This document shows, in pieces, positions 1 through 4,652 of a stretch of 6,093 nt of DNA. Origin of the DNA: Actinomycetes bacterium (GTDB taxonomy: Bacteria > Actinomycetota > Acidimicrobiia > Acidimicrobiales > RAAP-2); the NCBI GenBank assembly GCA_021800645.1, contig JAJYYT010000135.1:1-6093 (forward strand). Reading direction: 5' to 3'. The notes below the pieces were generated by a model. It was not told the DNA's origin and did no database searches. It saw only the letters and a list, made by a program, of their open reading frames with translations. The position numbers were made by a program, and so were the translations under genes. Each line of letters begins with the position of its first letter. Position 1 is the first letter of the stretch.

Positions 1-630
1 CCAGGCGACGAGGACCCCCCCGATCGCCATCGGCACCGCGAGGGCGGCCACGGCGACGTGCCAGCCGTAGGAGGCGATCAGGGCCGAGATGACGAGCGGG
101 ATGACCGCGGTGCCGATGCTCCCACCCGCGACGTGCCACGACAAGGCATAGGCGCGTCTCGCCGGGAAGCGCCTCGCGAGCAGCGCGCTGCCGACGGGGT
201 GCTGTGGCCAGGAGACCACGCTGCCGATGCAGCGCGCGGCGCCGAAGAGCACGAAGCCCGACGCAAGTCCGCCCATCAGGCTCGCGATCGCCATGCCGAA
301 GTTCTGCAGGGAGAGCAGCACGCGAGCCGACACCTTGCGAACGGAGCCGGCGATGGCCTGGAGGAGGCCCCCGATGATCCCTGCGACGCCGAGCACGATG
401 CCGAGCGCCCCATAGGAGACATGGAACGAGGTGACGACGAAGGGGTAGGCGACCGCAAGGCCGGCGACGTAGATGTGCTGGATCGCGTGGGAGAACGTGA
501 CGATGGCGAGCTGCCCGCGCTGGGCGTCCTCGGACCCGACGTCCGCGACCAGCCCTCTTCTCGTCGACACGTCCGCAGGCAGATCCTCCGGCAGCTCGGT
601 CTGCTCTTGCATCGGTTGCAAGGGTGGCAC
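1..630 (-). CDS. Major facilitator superfamily (MFS) transporter, N-terminal part, cut by the left window edge
   Basis: An open minus-strand frame runs from the start codon to base 1 without a stop, giving about 210 residues, about half of a usual 400-residue MFS protein. After a hydrophilic, acidic N-terminus of about 40 residues come several membrane segments: one beginning LAIVTFSHAIQHIYVAGL, one rich in GIVLGVAGIIGG, one around NFGMAIASLMGGLASGF, one around GGSIGTAVIPLVISALIAS, and one at the edge (VAVAALAVPMAIGG). The loop GSVRKVSARVLL sits where MFS motif A is expected but is degenerate. The early SH...Y pattern and the LLQ-x-x-x-G turn after the second segment recall fosmidomycin-resistance-like MFS exporters, but the substrate cannot be read. 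I chose GTG at 630 because GAGAAGG lies 8-9 bases upstream; ATG at 612 is in frame but has no ribosome binding site. It is divergent from the rsmD operon and probably functionally unrelated to it. Confidence 0.82.
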   Translation of the reverse strand, partial: MPPLQPMQEQTELPEDLPADVSTRRGLVADVGSEDAQRGQLAIVTFSHAIQHIYVAGLAVAYPFVVTSFHVSYGALGIVLGVAGIIGGLLQAIAGSVRKVSARVLLSLQNFGMAIASLMGGLASGFVLFGAARCIGSVVSWPQHPVGSALLARRFPARRAYALSWHVAGGSIGTAVIPLVISALIASYGWHVAVAALAVPMAIGGVLVAW

Positions 631-660
631 GGATCGCACCTTCTCGCTCGCGTCGGGCGG

Positions 661-666
661 TACCGT
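661..666 (+). promoter_or_regulatory. Candidate -10 element (TACCGT) for a leaderless rsmD transcript
   Basis: TACCGT fits the TANNNT pattern of actinobacterial -10 elements. Its last T is 7 bases before the GTG of rsmD, so transcription would be expected to begin at the start codon itself. No recognisable -35 is present at normal spacing, and no good ribosome binding site precedes the GTG, which fits leaderless translation, known to be common in actinobacteria. The motif is short and could be chance. Confidence 0.33.
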
Positions 667-672
667 GGCGAG

Positions 673-1227
673 GTGCGCGTGATCGCCGGCTCGAGCAGGG
701 GGCGCCGGCTCCGGGCCTCGCTCCCCGGCAGCGTCCGGCCCACCGCAGACCGGGTGCGTGAGGCCATCTTCGACGTGCTCGGGTCGATGGGAGGCGTCGA
801 GGGCGCAGTCGTGCTCGACCTCTTCTGCGGCAGCGGCGCGCTCGGGCTCGAGGCCCTCTCACGCGGGGCGGCCTCGGTCACCTTCGTCGACCACGACTCG
901 GCGGCACTGGCAGCGGTGCGGACGAACCTCGCGGCCACCGGTCTCGCCACGCCGGCTGCGTCGCTGGTGCGTGCGGAGCTGCCGGGGTGGCTCGGCCGCA
1001 CCCGCCACGTCGACCTGGCGCTCTGCGACCCCCCGTACGCGTTCGGAGACTGGACGACGCTCCTGACGCTGCTCGACGCCGACCTGGCCGTGCTCGAGTC
1101 GGGATCCGAGATCGTGCTCCCTCACGGCTGGATGGCCGCGAGGGTCCGCCGGTACGGCGGTACGCTCGTGACCGTGGCCCGCAAGACTGACGCACCCTTT
1201 GGGGGCACGCGGGAAGGTGCATCGTGA
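673..1227 (+). CDS. rsmD: 16S rRNA (guanine(966)-N(2))-methyltransferase RsmD
   Basis: This SAM-dependent enzyme methylates N2 of G966 in 16S rRNA (E. coli numbering) during small-subunit assembly. The 184 residues match the family's usual 180-200. The start RVIAGSSRGRRL is the family's N-terminal signature. It is followed by RPTADRVREAIFDVL (about 22-36), the SAM-binding motif VLDLFCGSGALGLEAL (about 47-62), the acidic end of the next strand (VDHD, 72-75) and the catalytic DPPY motif (119-122). I chose GTG at 673 because it sits exactly at the family N-terminus; the open frame continues upstream to base 58, but that part translates to low-complexity, charged sequence antisense to the transporter. 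It ends in a 4-base GTGA overlap with coaD, so the two are probably translationally coupled. It appears to be the first gene of the operon; many bacteria have recG or another gene here. Confidence 0.93.
   Translation: MRVIAGSSRGRRLRASLPGSVRPTADRVREAIFDVLGSMGGVEGAVVLDLFCGSGALGLEALSRGAASVTFVDHDSAALAAVRTNLAATGLATPAASLVRAELPGWLGRTRHVDLALCDPPYAFGDWTTLLTLLDADLAVLESGSEIVLPHGWMAARVRRYGGTLVTVARKTDAPFGGTREGAS
1212..1217 (+). promoter_or_regulatory. Ribosome binding site of coaD
   Basis: GGAAGG lies 6 bases before the GTG at 1224, inside the end of rsmD. It supports this start and shows that coaD can recruit ribosomes itself as well as by coupling through the overlap. Confidence 0.7.
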
Positions 1228-1739
1228 GGGTCGCCCTGTTCCCCGGCTCCTTCGACCCCTTCCACAACGGCCACCTCGAGGTGGTCGAGCGAGCGTCCCG
1301 CATCTTCGACGAGGTGGTCGTGGCGGCGCTGCGCAACCCGCAGAAGGGCGAGCCGCTCTTCACGATCGACGAGCGCACCGAGATGCTGGAGGAATCCCTG
1401 GCGCATCTCGAAGCCGTGCGGATCGTAGGGGTCGCGACGTTGGTGGTCGCCGTGGCGCGTGACGTCGGCGCCTCAGCGATCGTGAGGGGCCTCAGGGCGG
1501 TCTCCGACTTCGAGAACGAGCTGCAGATGGCCCAGATGAACCGACAGCTCTCGGGAGTGGAGACGATCTTCATCCCGACGAGCGCGCAGTACTCGTTCAT
1601 CGCTTCGCGGCTCTTGCGTGAGGTCGCCCGTTTCGGCGGGGACATCTCGGCATTCGTGCCCAAGCCCGTCGCCTCGCGGTTCGAGGCGAAGTTCTCTCCG
1701 CTGCGTCCCGACGCCGAAGGGCGGTCGGTGCAGTCGTGA
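1224..1739 (+). CDS. coaD: Phosphopantetheine adenylyltransferase (PPAT, CoaD)
   Basis: CoaD transfers AMP from ATP to 4'-phosphopantetheine to make dephospho-CoA, the penultimate step of coenzyme A synthesis, in the cytoplasm. The 171 residues are slightly more than the usual 160. The N-terminus RVALFPGSFDPFHNGHLEVV contains the nucleotidyltransferase (T/H)xGH motif as HNGH (residues 14-17); many CoaD proteins have T at the first position. The signature VRGLRAVSDFENELQMAQMNR follows near the middle. The C-terminal ATP-binding region reads YSFIASRLLREVARFGGD, where the common form is closer to YSFISSSLVKEVA. The GTG start overlaps the rsmD stop by 4 bases and the stop overlaps the next gene's GTG by 4 bases. 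The CoA it helps make is the donor of the phosphopantetheine arm of the ACP encoded further along the same operon. Confidence 0.97.
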   Translation: MRVALFPGSFDPFHNGHLEVVERASRIFDEVVVAALRNPQKGEPLFTIDERTEMLEESLAHLEAVRIVGVATLVVAVARDVGASAIVRGLRAVSDFENELQMAQMNRQLSGVETIFIPTSAQYSFIASRLLREVARFGGDISAFVPKPVASRFEAKFSPLRPDAEGRSVQS

Positions 1740-2311
1740 CGGAACCTTTCGAAGAGCTTCCCGACGGCCGTGTCCCCGCAGCGGGCGACGACCTCGGGAC
1801 CGAGGGGCTGATCCAACGGGCCATCGACCTCGTGAGCAGCGCCAAGGCGATGCCCTTGTCGGCGTCGGTGCTCGTGTCGCGCGAGGAGCTGCTCGATGTG
1901 CTCCACGCGGCGATCGACCGCCTCCCCGACGAGCTCCGTCAGGCTCGCTGGCTGCTCCGGGAGAAGGAGGAGTTCCTGGCCGACCGGGAGCGGGAGGCCG
2001 AGGCGCTCATGGCGGACGTCCGTGCGCAGGCGGAGCACATGGTCTCGCGCTCCGAGGTGGTCCGCCAGGCGAACGCCGTGGCCCAGCGCATACTCGACGA
2101 CGCCAACGAGGAGGCGCGCCGACTTCGCCACGAGGCCGAGGACTACTGCGACCAGAAGCTCGCAGGCATGGAGATCGTGCTCGACCGCATCACCAAGACG
2201 GTGCGGGCCGGGAGGGAGAAGCTCCAGGCGACCGCGCCCGCCCCGGTGCCCGCGGAACCGCCGGTGCACGAGGGGGAGGAGCCGGGCTTCTTCGACCAGG
2301 ACCTGGCATAG
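1736..2311 (+). CDS. sepIVA: SepIVA-like (DivIVA-related) coiled-coil cell division protein
   Basis: The product has 191 residues, mostly charged helix. The N-terminal part contains AKAMPLSASVLVSREELLDVL, then PDELRQARWLLREKEEFLADRE, then a long coiled coil (about 70-165) with the stretch EDYCDQKLAGMEIVLDRITK and VRAGREKL. This last pattern matches my memory of the actinobacterial family represented by M. tuberculosis Rv2927c and M. smegmatis MSMEG_2416 (SepIVA), a DivIVA-like septum protein. In mycobacteria it also sits directly before the DUF177, rnc and fpg genes, which supports the call. It lacks the classical DivIVA N-terminal membrane-binding signature and has no transmembrane segment. 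The C-terminal tail is rich in P, A and E and ends in EPGFFDQDLA. It is shorter than the mycobacterial protein (about 245 residues). The GTG start overlaps the coaD stop by 4 bases with no strong ribosome binding site, so coupling is likely. The role in septation is inferred by homology. Confidence 0.8.
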   Translation: MTEPFEELPDGRVPAAGDDLGTEGLIQRAIDLVSSAKAMPLSASVLVSREELLDVLHAAIDRLPDELRQARWLLREKEEFLADREREAEALMADVRAQAEHMVSRSEVVRQANAVAQRILDDANEEARRLRHEAEDYCDQKLAGMEIVLDRITKTVRAGREKLQATAPAPVPAEPPVHEGEEPGFFDQDLA

Positions 2312-2363
2312 GCCGACACGGGGCTCGTCGCCGGCGGGCAGGACGCGTCGACAGGACAGGAGA

Positions 2364-2390
2364 GACGGGAAGGAAAGACGGGCAGGAAAG
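2364..2390 (+). repeat. 13-base tandem repeat in a purine-rich gap before DUF177
   Basis: Two adjacent copies, GACGGGAAGGAAA (2364-2376) and GACGGGCAGGAAA (2377-2389), differ at one base. They lie in an 88-base gap between the sepIVA-like gene and DUF177 that is almost all purine from 2351 on. Each copy carries an AGGAAAG block, and the second runs into the real ribosome binding site. The gap has no other gene or terminator that I can see. Confidence 0.75.
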
Positions 2391-2394
2391 GAGG
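2388..2394 (+). promoter_or_regulatory. Near-perfect ribosome binding site of the DUF177 gene
   Basis: AAGGAGG lies 5 bases before the GTG at 2400 and decides that start. It is the strongest ribosome binding site in the window and marks the point where translation restarts after the only long gap in the first half of the operon. Confidence 0.85.
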
Positions 2395-2399
2395 CACAG

Positions 2400-2936
2400 G
2401 TGGACCCCTTCGTGGTGCACGTGGCCAGGCTCCGCAGGACGCTGGGCACCCGCTGGCACGAGGTGCGCACCGGGCCGGTCGACCCTGAGGGCGTGATCGT
2501 CACCCGTTCGCCCGCCGACAGCTCGGTCCCCGAGGGCGCCGACGCCATGTGCGAGGTCGTGCTCGAGTCGTTCGCCGGAGGGGTGATGGTGACCGGCACG
2601 GTCGCCGCGCCCTGGAGGGGGATGTGCCGTCGCTGTGCGTCGCCGGTCGGGGGCATGCTCCGGATCCCGGTCCGTGAGCGGTTCACCGAGCCCGGCGCGG
2701 GCTACGGCGACCCCGACGACGACGAGGCTTACCGTATCGCCGACGACGAGCTCGACCTCGGGCCGATGGTCCGCGACGCGGTGGTCCTCGAGCTGCCGCT
2801 CGCGCCGCTGTGCCGGGAGGACTGCCGGGGGCTCTGTCCCCACTGCGGCTGCGACCTCAACTACGAGACCTGCGGCTGCGAGGCACCGCGCGATCCGAGG
2901 TGGGCTAACCTCGACGTGCTCCGGTCGGCTCAGTAG
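2400..2936 (+). CDS. yceD: DUF177 / YceD family protein, probable 23S rRNA accumulation factor
   Basis: The product has 178 residues, within the family's usual range. A first Cys pair, CRRC (76-79), is followed by an acidic loop DPDDDEAYRIADDELDLGPMVRDAV (about 104-127). A Cys-rich end follows, with Cys at 138, 142, 146, 149, 151, 158 and 160, and then DPRWANLDVL. The pattern LCxxDCxGLCPxCG followed by DPRWxxL is diagnostic of DUF177; the cysteines probably bind zinc. The family is tied to 23S rRNA accumulation in plants and bacteria, and in E. coli yceD lies directly before rpmF, as here. The start is GTG with AAGGAGG 5 bases upstream; the frame continues upstream to 1896, but that part only shadows the sepIVA-like gene. 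A 123-base gap with hairpins separates it from rpmF. The molecular mechanism of the family is not settled. Confidence 0.9.
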   Translation: MDPFVVHVARLRRTLGTRWHEVRTGPVDPEGVIVTRSPADSSVPEGADAMCEVVLESFAGGVMVTGTVAAPWRGMCRRCASPVGGMLRIPVRERFTEPGAGYGDPDDDEAYRIADDELDLGPMVRDAVVLELPLAPLCREDCRGLCPHCGCDLNYETCGCEAPRDPRWANLDVLRSAQ

Positions 2937-2987
2937 CTCGCGTGTGGCCGACGGCCGGCGCCAGGTGCGCCGTCCGCCGGAGCCGAG

Positions 2988-3012
2988 CCGCTCCGGGAGG
3001 TCCCCGGAGTGG
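2988..3012 (+). other. Strong hairpin in the rpmF leader, without a U-tract
   Basis: CTCCGGG (2991-2997) and CCCGGAG (3003-3009) are a perfect inverted repeat around a 5-base loop. The flanking CCG (2988-2990) and TGG (3010-3012) extend it to about 10 pairs with one G-U. The sequence after it is GC-rich with no run of T, so it is not a typical intrinsic terminator. It lies in the 123 bases between DUF177 and rpmF (2937-3059), which hold no gene that I can support. It could be an RNA processing or stability element or a control point for L32; this is inference. Confidence 0.5.
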
Positions 3013-3018
3013 GAGCCC

Positions 3019-3037
3019 GCCGGCTGCCCGGGCCGGC
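3019..3037 (+). other. Second, shorter hairpin in the rpmF leader
   Basis: GCCGGC (3019-3024) can pair with GCCGGC (3032-3037) around a 7-base loop. It lies 7 bases after the first hairpin and ends 8 bases before the GGAG (3046-3049) of rpmF. Such GC stems arise easily by chance at this base composition, so it is only suggestive alone. Confidence 0.3.
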
Positions 3038-3059
3038 ATGGACCTGGAGTGCACTGACG

Positions 3060-3239
3060 ATGGCCGTCCCCAAGAAGAAGACATCGAAGGCGAAGGGCAG
3101 GAGTCGGCGGGCCGCCAACTGGCGGCTCGACCCGCCGCCGCGCAGCGTCTGCCCCCACTGCCACCAGGCGAAGCTGCCGCATGTCGTGTGCCCGAGCTGC
3201 GGGTGGTACAAGGGGCGCCAGGCGGTCGAGGTCGACTGA
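3060..3239 (+). CDS. rpmF: 50S ribosomal protein L32, zinc-binding form
   Basis: The 59-residue product is full length for bL32. It begins with the family signature AVPKKKTSKAKGRSRR, is very basic and carries CPHC (31-34) and CPSC (44-47), so it is the zinc-binding (C+) form rather than the cysteine-free paralogue some actinobacteria use under zinc limitation. I chose ATG at 3060 because the signature begins there; the frame is open from a GTG at 3009, but that extension is not like L32. GGAG lies 10 bases upstream (3046-3049). This is the only gene in the operon with an undisputed ATG start. Its stop is 1 base before the plsX start; the DUF177-rpmF-plsX order is widely conserved and links ribosome and phospholipid synthesis. 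Confidence 0.97.
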   Translation: MAVPKKKTSKAKGRSRRAANWRLDPPPRSVCPHCHQAKLPHVVCPSCGWYKGRQAVEVD

Positions 3240-3240
3240 G

Positions 3241-4320
3241 GTGACGCGCCGCCGCACCGTCCAGGGAGAACCGTCCCGAGGTGCGGTGCCGCTGACCTCG
3301 CTCCCGGTCGCAGTCGACGCGATGGGGGGTGACAAGGCGCCTGCCGAGGTCGTGGGCGGCGCACGCAAGGCCGCCGAAGAGGGGATCCCCGTGGTGCTGG
3401 TGGGGGTCCCCGAGCTGCTCGGCGACACCGGTGACCTCGAGGTGGTCGCCTGCACCGAGGTCATCGGGATGGACGAGGACCCGGCCCAGTCGGTCCGGCG
3501 CAAGAAGGACTCCTCGCTCGTGCGCGCCGCCGAGCTCGTGCGCGACGGCGCCGCGTCGGCGATGGTGAGCGCCGGGAACACGGGTGCGACGATGGCCGCG
3601 GCGCTGCTCCGGATGGGAAGGATCCCCGGCGTCGTCCGACCGTGCATCGCGACCCCGCTGCCTCGCCTCGGGCGCGCGCCCGCGGTGCTCGTGGACGCCG
3701 GGGCCAACGCCGAGTGCACGAGCGCGATGCTCGTCCAGTTCGCGCAGATGGGGGCCGGCTACGCGCTCGCGCGCTACGGCGTCGACGACCCGTCGGTGGC
3801 GCTGCTCTCCATCGGCGAGGAGCCGACCAAGGGCACGCCGCTCGTGAAGGAGGCCCACGGGCTGCTCGCAGCGGGGGCGGGGGTGCGGTTTGTGGGCAAT
3901 GTGGAGGGAAGGGACCTCCTGCCCAGCCCCGCGGACGTCGTCGTGACCGACGGGTTCACCGGGAACGTGACCTTGAAGGCGCTCGAGGGCTCCCTCCGTT
4001 TCATCGTCCGGACCCTCTTCGAGGTCTTCTCGACCGATGAGCAGACGAAAGCCGCGTCGGAGGCGCTCCTCCCGCACCTGCTCCCGATCGCCGCCGAGCT
4101 CGACCCGGAGAACACCGGGGGCGCGTTGCTCCTCGGGGTCGACGGGATCTGCGTGATCAGCCACGGCTCGTCCAGCGCGACCGCGATGCGCAACGCGCTG
4201 CACGTCGCCTACGACCTCGCGGGACGCGACGTCACGGCGCTCCTCGCCGACGCCGTGCGACGCGAGAGCGGCGTTGCGCCGGGTGCCGGCGTTGCGCCGG
4301 GCATGCTCGGCTCTCGGTAA
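3241..4320 (+). CDS. plsX: Phosphate acyltransferase PlsX (acyl-ACP:phosphate transacylase)
   Basis: PlsX converts acyl-ACP and phosphate to acyl-phosphate, the donor used by PlsY in the first step of phospholipid synthesis; it acts at the inner face of the membrane as a peripheral protein. From GTG 3241 the product has 359 residues. Family motifs appear in order: VAVDAMGGDKAPAEVV near the N-terminus, SAGNTGATMAAALLRMG, VLVDAGANAECT, LLSIGEEPTKGTPLVKEA, FVGNVEGRDLL, VVTDGFTGNVTLKALEGS, and GGALLLGVDGICVISHGSS. GTG at 3241 has GAGG 9 bases upstream and lies 1 base after rpmF; GTG at 3286 gives 344 residues, nearer the usual 330-345, but a poorly spaced ribosome binding site. The start is therefore open. 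The C-terminus has an unusual GVAPGA-GVAPGM duplication. Its acyl-ACP substrate is carried by the next gene's product; no fab genes are adjacent. Confidence 0.95.
   Translation: MTRRRTVQGEPSRGAVPLTSLPVAVDAMGGDKAPAEVVGGARKAAEEGIPVVLVGVPELLGDTGDLEVVACTEVIGMDEDPAQSVRRKKDSSLVRAAELVRDGAASAMVSAGNTGATMAAALLRMGRIPGVVRPCIATPLPRLGRAPAVLVDAGANAECTSAMLVQFAQMGAGYALARYGVDDPSVALLSIGEEPTKGTPLVKEAHGLLAAGAGVRFVGNVEGRDLLPSPADVVVTDGFTGNVTLKALEGSLRFIVRTLFEVFSTDEQTKAASEALLPHLLPIAAELDPENTGGALLLGVDGICVISHGSSSATAMRNALHVAYDLAGRDVTALLADAVRRESGVAPGAGVAPGMLGSR
4270..4305 (+). repeat. 18-base tandem repeat at the 3' end of plsX, with a hairpin in the second copy
   Basis: Two adjacent 18-base units (4270-4287 and 4288-4305) share their first 14 bases exactly (GGCGTTGCGCCGGG) and encode GVAPGA then GVAPGM. 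Each holds an inverted repeat around TTG; in the second it is CCGGCG-TTG-CGCCGG (4286-4300), a perfect 6-pair stem with a 3-base loop. No T-run follows. The structure sits just upstream of the plsX stop and the possible acpP promoter. Confidence 0.75.
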
Positions 4321-4323
4321 CAT
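4318..4323 (+). promoter_or_regulatory. Candidate -10 element (TAACAT) for acpP
   Basis: TAACAT overlaps the plsX TAA stop and matches TANNNT, with four of six bases like the consensus TATAAT. Transcription would begin about 4330, leaving a leader of about 26 bases that holds the acpP ribosome binding site. A TTGCGC at 4292-4297 could be a -35 but is 20 bases away, longer than usual. An internal promoter would fit the high ACP level cells need, but the sequence evidence is weak. Confidence 0.28.
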
Positions 4324-4345
4324 CCGAGCGTTCCGTCGCCGACCC

Positions 4346-4350
4346 AGGAG
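4346..4350 (+). promoter_or_regulatory. Ribosome binding site of acpP
   Basis: AGGAG lies 5 bases before the GTG at 4356 and fixes this start. The 35-base gap after plsX holds nothing else that I can support besides the candidate promoter. Confidence 0.75.
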
Positions 4351-4355
4351 CCCTC

Positions 4356-4652
4356 GTGCCAGCTGAGACCCACACTGAGCGTGGTCCCCTCGACCGCCAA
4401 GCGGTCTTCGAGCTGATCAGGGACCAGCTCGCAGACATCCTGGAGACCGACCCGACACGGATCACCGAGGGGTCGTCGTTCGCCGAGGATCTCGACGCCG
4501 ACTCCCTCGCCCTGATCGAGCTCGTCGAAGCGCTCGAGGAGGAGCTCGGAGAGCGCACTGTCGGGTTCCGCATCGACGACGAGGACCTCGAGGACCTGCG
4601 GACCGTCCGCGACGCCGTCGACTATGTCGTCGCAAAGCTCGGAGAGAGCTGA
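4356..4652 (+). CDS. acpP: Acyl carrier protein
   Basis: ACP carries growing acyl chains as thioesters on a 4'-phosphopantetheine arm for fatty acid synthesis and hands them to PlsX. The signature EDLDADSLALIELVEALEEE (from residue 44) contains the modified serine, Ser50, in DSL. The protein is strongly acidic and has the expected helices: FELIRDQLADIL before the serine, IELVEALEEELG after it, and VRDAVDYVVAKLG at the end. At 98 residues it is longer than the usual 75-85: it has about 12 extra N-terminal residues and about 5 extra after the second helix (around RTVGF). It follows plsX by 35 bases. It could instead be a carrier for another pathway, but its place between plsX and rnc, as in many bacteria, supports the fatty acid role. 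No fabD, fabF or fabG is adjacent. Confidence 0.93.
   Translation: MPAETHTERGPLDRQAVFELIRDQLADILETDPTRITEGSSFAEDLDADSLALIELVEALEEELGERTVGFRIDDEDLEDLRTVRDAVDYVVAKLGES

Noticed and set aside
58..672. Upstream extension of the rsmD frame to an ATG at 58, which would give a 389-residue protein
   Set aside because: The extra part is low-complexity and charged, is antisense to a good MFS transporter frame, and the RsmD family N-terminus begins exactly at the GTG at 673.
878..2686. A 602-residue open frame on the minus strand
   Set aside because: It lies opposite rsmD, coaD, the sepIVA-like gene and yceD, and its translation is R/S/P-rich with no family motif. Long antisense frames are expected at this GC content.
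2906..2911. TAACCT near the end of yceD as a -10 element for rpmF
   Set aside because: It fits TANNNT but has no -35-like sequence at normal spacing, and such six-base matches occur often by chance.
2988..3012. Intrinsic terminator before rpmF
   Set aside because: The stem is strong, but no T-run follows, and the gene order is conserved as one operon. I kept it only as a hairpin of unknown role.
3009..3059. Longer L32 starting at GTG 3009
   Set aside because: The added 17 residues are not L32-like, and MAVPKKK at 3060 is the family N-terminus with its own GGAG upstream.
2190..4323. Long minus-strand frames opposite yceD, rpmF and plsX (509 and 472 residues)
   Set aside because: They are shadows of well-supported plus-strand genes, with low-complexity His/Arg/Ala-rich translations and no recognisable domain.
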